Assembly (NCBI GenBank): GCA_034002745.1
Contig: JAVEZY010000001.1
Location: 229,117-293,116 of the forward strand
Direction of reading: 5' to 3'
Origin: JAITWN01 sp034002745
Lineage (GTDB): Bacteria > Pseudomonadota > Gammaproteobacteria > SZUA-140
Length of the DNA: 64,000 nucleotides
Shown: positions 62,594 through 64,000 of the stretch, one piece after another
Layout: the number at the start of each line of letters is the position of its first letter
Numbering within the stretch: position 1 is the first letter of the stretch
Program-made: the position numbers and the translations under genes
Notes under the pieces: generated by a model
Seen by the model: the letters and a program-made list of their open reading frames with translations, nothing else
Told to the model about the DNA's origin: nothing
Databases searched by the model: none

Positions 62594-63382
62594 ATGAGCA
62601 AGCATGGTCTGTGGTCTGTCGCTTTGGGAATCGGGTGCCTGGCGCTGTCTTCGGCGGCAAGCGCACATTTCCAGATGATCATTCCTTCCGATGACATGGT
62701 GCAGCAGGGTGAGTCGAGGGATTTGTCGCTGGATCTGATGTTCTGGCATCCCTATGAGGGACTGGGCATGTCCATGGTCAAGCCGGCGCAGTTCGGTGTG
62801 GTCAGCGGCGGCAAGAAGACCGATCTCCTCGGCGCTCTCAAGGCGCACAGGTTCGAGGATGTGGAAGGGGCGAAGCATGAGGGCTTCAAGGCGACGTATG
62901 CGATGAAGGCGCCGGGCGATCACATTTTCTATGTCGAGCCGAAGCCGTACTGGGAGCCCACCGAGGATGCATTCATCGTCCACTATACCAAGGTGGTGGT
63001 CAACGGATTCGGCATGGAAGAGGGGTGGGATGAGCCTGTTGGTCTGCGGACCGAGATCATGCCGCTCACGCGCCCCTACGGTCTGTACGCCGGCAATGTG
63101 TTCCAGGGGGTGGTGCTGCTGGATGGAGAACCGGCGCCGGGTACGGAGGTCGAAGTGGAATTTTTCGCGGGCGGCGAGCTGGAGCCGGAGGCCGACCCCA
63201 TGATCACCCAGGTGGTCAAAGCCGATTCGAACGGCGTTTTCACCTACGCCATGCCCCGCGCGGGATGGTGGGGATTCGCTGCCCTCAACACCGACGAGGA
63301 GAACACTCTCAAGCATGAAGGGAAGGATTATCCGGTCGAGCTGGGTGCGGTCCTCTGGGTTCGGACTCATGACATGAAATAG
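62594..63382 (+). CDS. DUF4198 periplasmic protein, NikK-like nickel/cobalt uptake component
   Basis: A 262-residue periplasmic protein with signal peptide cut after SAASA, leaving His at residue 1 of the mature form (HFQMIIPSDD). It has a beta-sandwich repeated fold with further His and Asp, and the AGWWGFAAL segment near the end. The DUF4198 family includes NikK, an accessory of ECF-type Ni/Co transporters. It is followed by a NikL-like gene. Confidence 0.8.
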   Translation: MSKHGLWSVALGIGCLALSSAASAHFQMIIPSDDMVQQGESRDLSLDLMFWHPYEGLGMSMVKPAQFGVVSGGKKTDLLGALKAHRFEDVEGAKHEGFKATYAMKAPGDHIFYVEPKPYWEPTEDAFIVHYTKVVVNGFGMEEGWDEPVGLRTEIMPLTRPYGLYAGNVFQGVVLLDGEPAPGTEVEVEFFAGGELEPEADPMITQVVKADSNGVFTYAMPRAGWWGFAALNTDEENTLKHEGKDYPVELGAVLWVRTHDMK

Positions 63383-63418
63383 CACTTTTCCGCCTCGAAT
63401 GTGATAGGATTCCGTTCA

Positions 63419-64000
63419 TGCCTACAGTAATTCAAGCTGCCGTCCCGGTAAGATCCCGGGCCGCAACAGGGGCAACCGGAAGACCGGCGGGGATATCCCC
63501 CGCCGGTCACCGGGAACGCACCCGGCCGATCGCGGCTGCCGTTGCTATCCTTTTGTTAGGCATGGTTTTTTCCGGGTCTGCGCTGGCGCACAAGGTGAAC
63601 ATGTTCGCCAATGTCGAGGGCGGCCGGATCGTCGTCGAAGGGTATTTCGCCGACGGCAAGAAGGCCAAGGATGCGACCATCCAGGTCTTCGCACCCGATG
63701 GCACCAAGCTCCTTCAGGGCAAGGCGGACGGAGAGGGGATATTCTCGTTCGATGTTCCGCAGGTGACGGACCTCCGGATTTCGCTGTACGCGGGAATGGG
63801 ACATCGGACCGAATATACGGTGCCCGCTGCGGAGCTGCAGGGGGCTGCGGGAGCGGCGGGCAGCGCCACGGCAGGCGACGGCATGGCGGGCGACGGCATG
63901 GAAACGCCGACGGCCTCCTCGCCAGCGGCCACGAGCGCCGCGGTGGATCCGGCAGAGATCAGGGCGATCGTGCAGCAGGCGGTGGGCGAGTCTCTGACGC
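63419..64000 (+). CDS. NikL-like nickel/cobalt uptake protein (3' end outside window)
   Basis: Opening 194 codons of a membrane-anchored periplasmic protein. After an unusually long n-region of about 40 residues comes a hydrophobic segment (AAAVAILLLGMVFSGSALA) and a mature start HKVNMFANVEGG, then a beta domain (FADGKKAKDATIQVF) and an Ala/Gly-rich linker. NikL-like proteins are built this way, with a C-terminal membrane helix that would lie beyond the window. A shorter start could exist, but no good codon is seen. The membrane component NikM is probably downstream. Confidence 0.75.

Noticed and set aside
63425..63520. Cobalamin or NiCo riboswitch at the start of the NikL-like gene
   Set aside because: There are strong GC stems (ACCGGCGGGG with CCCCGCCGGT), but the conserved riboswitch core strings could not be found, and the region is in frame with the protein.

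Overview
The window is GC-rich, densely coded DNA from a gammaproteobacterial chromosome. Several gene orders typical of that class support this: pilT divergent from yggS-proC-yggT; rppH-ptsP; rpsU-yqeY-dnaG-rpoD followed by a CAU-anticodon tRNA; ntrC-ntrB-(DUF4124)-glnA; lptM-lysA; glyQ-glyS-gmhB-plsC; and lptD-surA-pdxA-rsmA. A complete glycolate oxidase (glcDEF) with an adjoining glyoxylate aminotransferase, and a TusA sulfur carrier coupled to a thiouridylase-like enzyme, would fit an autotrophic or sulfur-metabolising member of the Chromatiales/Ectothiorhodospiraceae type. That placement is inference. There are no insertion sequences, prophage or CRISPR arrays; the window is mostly core genome with small accessory islands.

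Layout. 1-2.3 kb: a small redox cluster (cytochrome c lipoprotein, FixH/YtkA-like lipoprotein, short CcoN/NorB-like membrane protein, 35-residue membrane peptide). 2.3-4.3 kb: a solitary bacterial dynamin-like GTPase. 4.5-7.9 kb: yggT, proC, yggS and pilT. 8-10.3 kb: an iron/cobalamin-type ABC importer lacking its binding protein, with a HAD phosphatase. 10.5-15.2 kb: rppH, ptsP, then an ECF sigma / anti-sigma / secreted-protein operon. 15.2-20.1 kb: the macromolecular synthesis operon and tRNA-Ile2. 20.2-25.5 kb: a membrane protein behind a perfect FNR-type box, a di-heme cytochrome c peroxidase with an operator-like repeat over its -10, a DUF3330 protein and a large lipoprotein. 25.5-30.6 kb: glycolate/glyoxylate operon. 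30.6-33 kb: a signalling pair (double cNMP-binding/rhodanese protein and EAL-HDOD protein). 33-36.7 kb: esterase, lptM, lysA, trmL, pyrD. 36.8-41.9 kb: the Ntr regulon with recognisable sigma-54 and NtrC sites. 41.9-43.9 kb: TusA/PP-loop module. 44-48.4 kb: glycyl-tRNA synthetase, a degenerate GmhB and PlsC. 48.4-53.9 kb: rsmA, pdxA, surA, lptD. 54-61.2 kb: an HDOD protein, two MoeB-type E1 enzymes, a kelch protein, and moaACDE behind a long structured leader. 61.4-64 kb: an LbtU-type porin followed by NikK- and NikL-like proteins, cut by the window end.

The observations most worth a second look are: (i) purine/pyrimidine-rich inverted-repeat elements at convergent gene ends, which supply the C-terminal codons of PlsC, RsmA, NtrC and PyrD and also bracket the tRNA; (ii) a GmhB homologue at its canonical locus that has lost its nucleophile and other catalytic residues; (iii) probable CTG start codons for rsmA and glyQ; (iv) a class-II FNR promoter geometry at an uncharacterised membrane protein gene; (v) a TusA-thiouridylase pair; (vi) NikK/NikL-like proteins whose predicted mature N-termini both begin with histidine.
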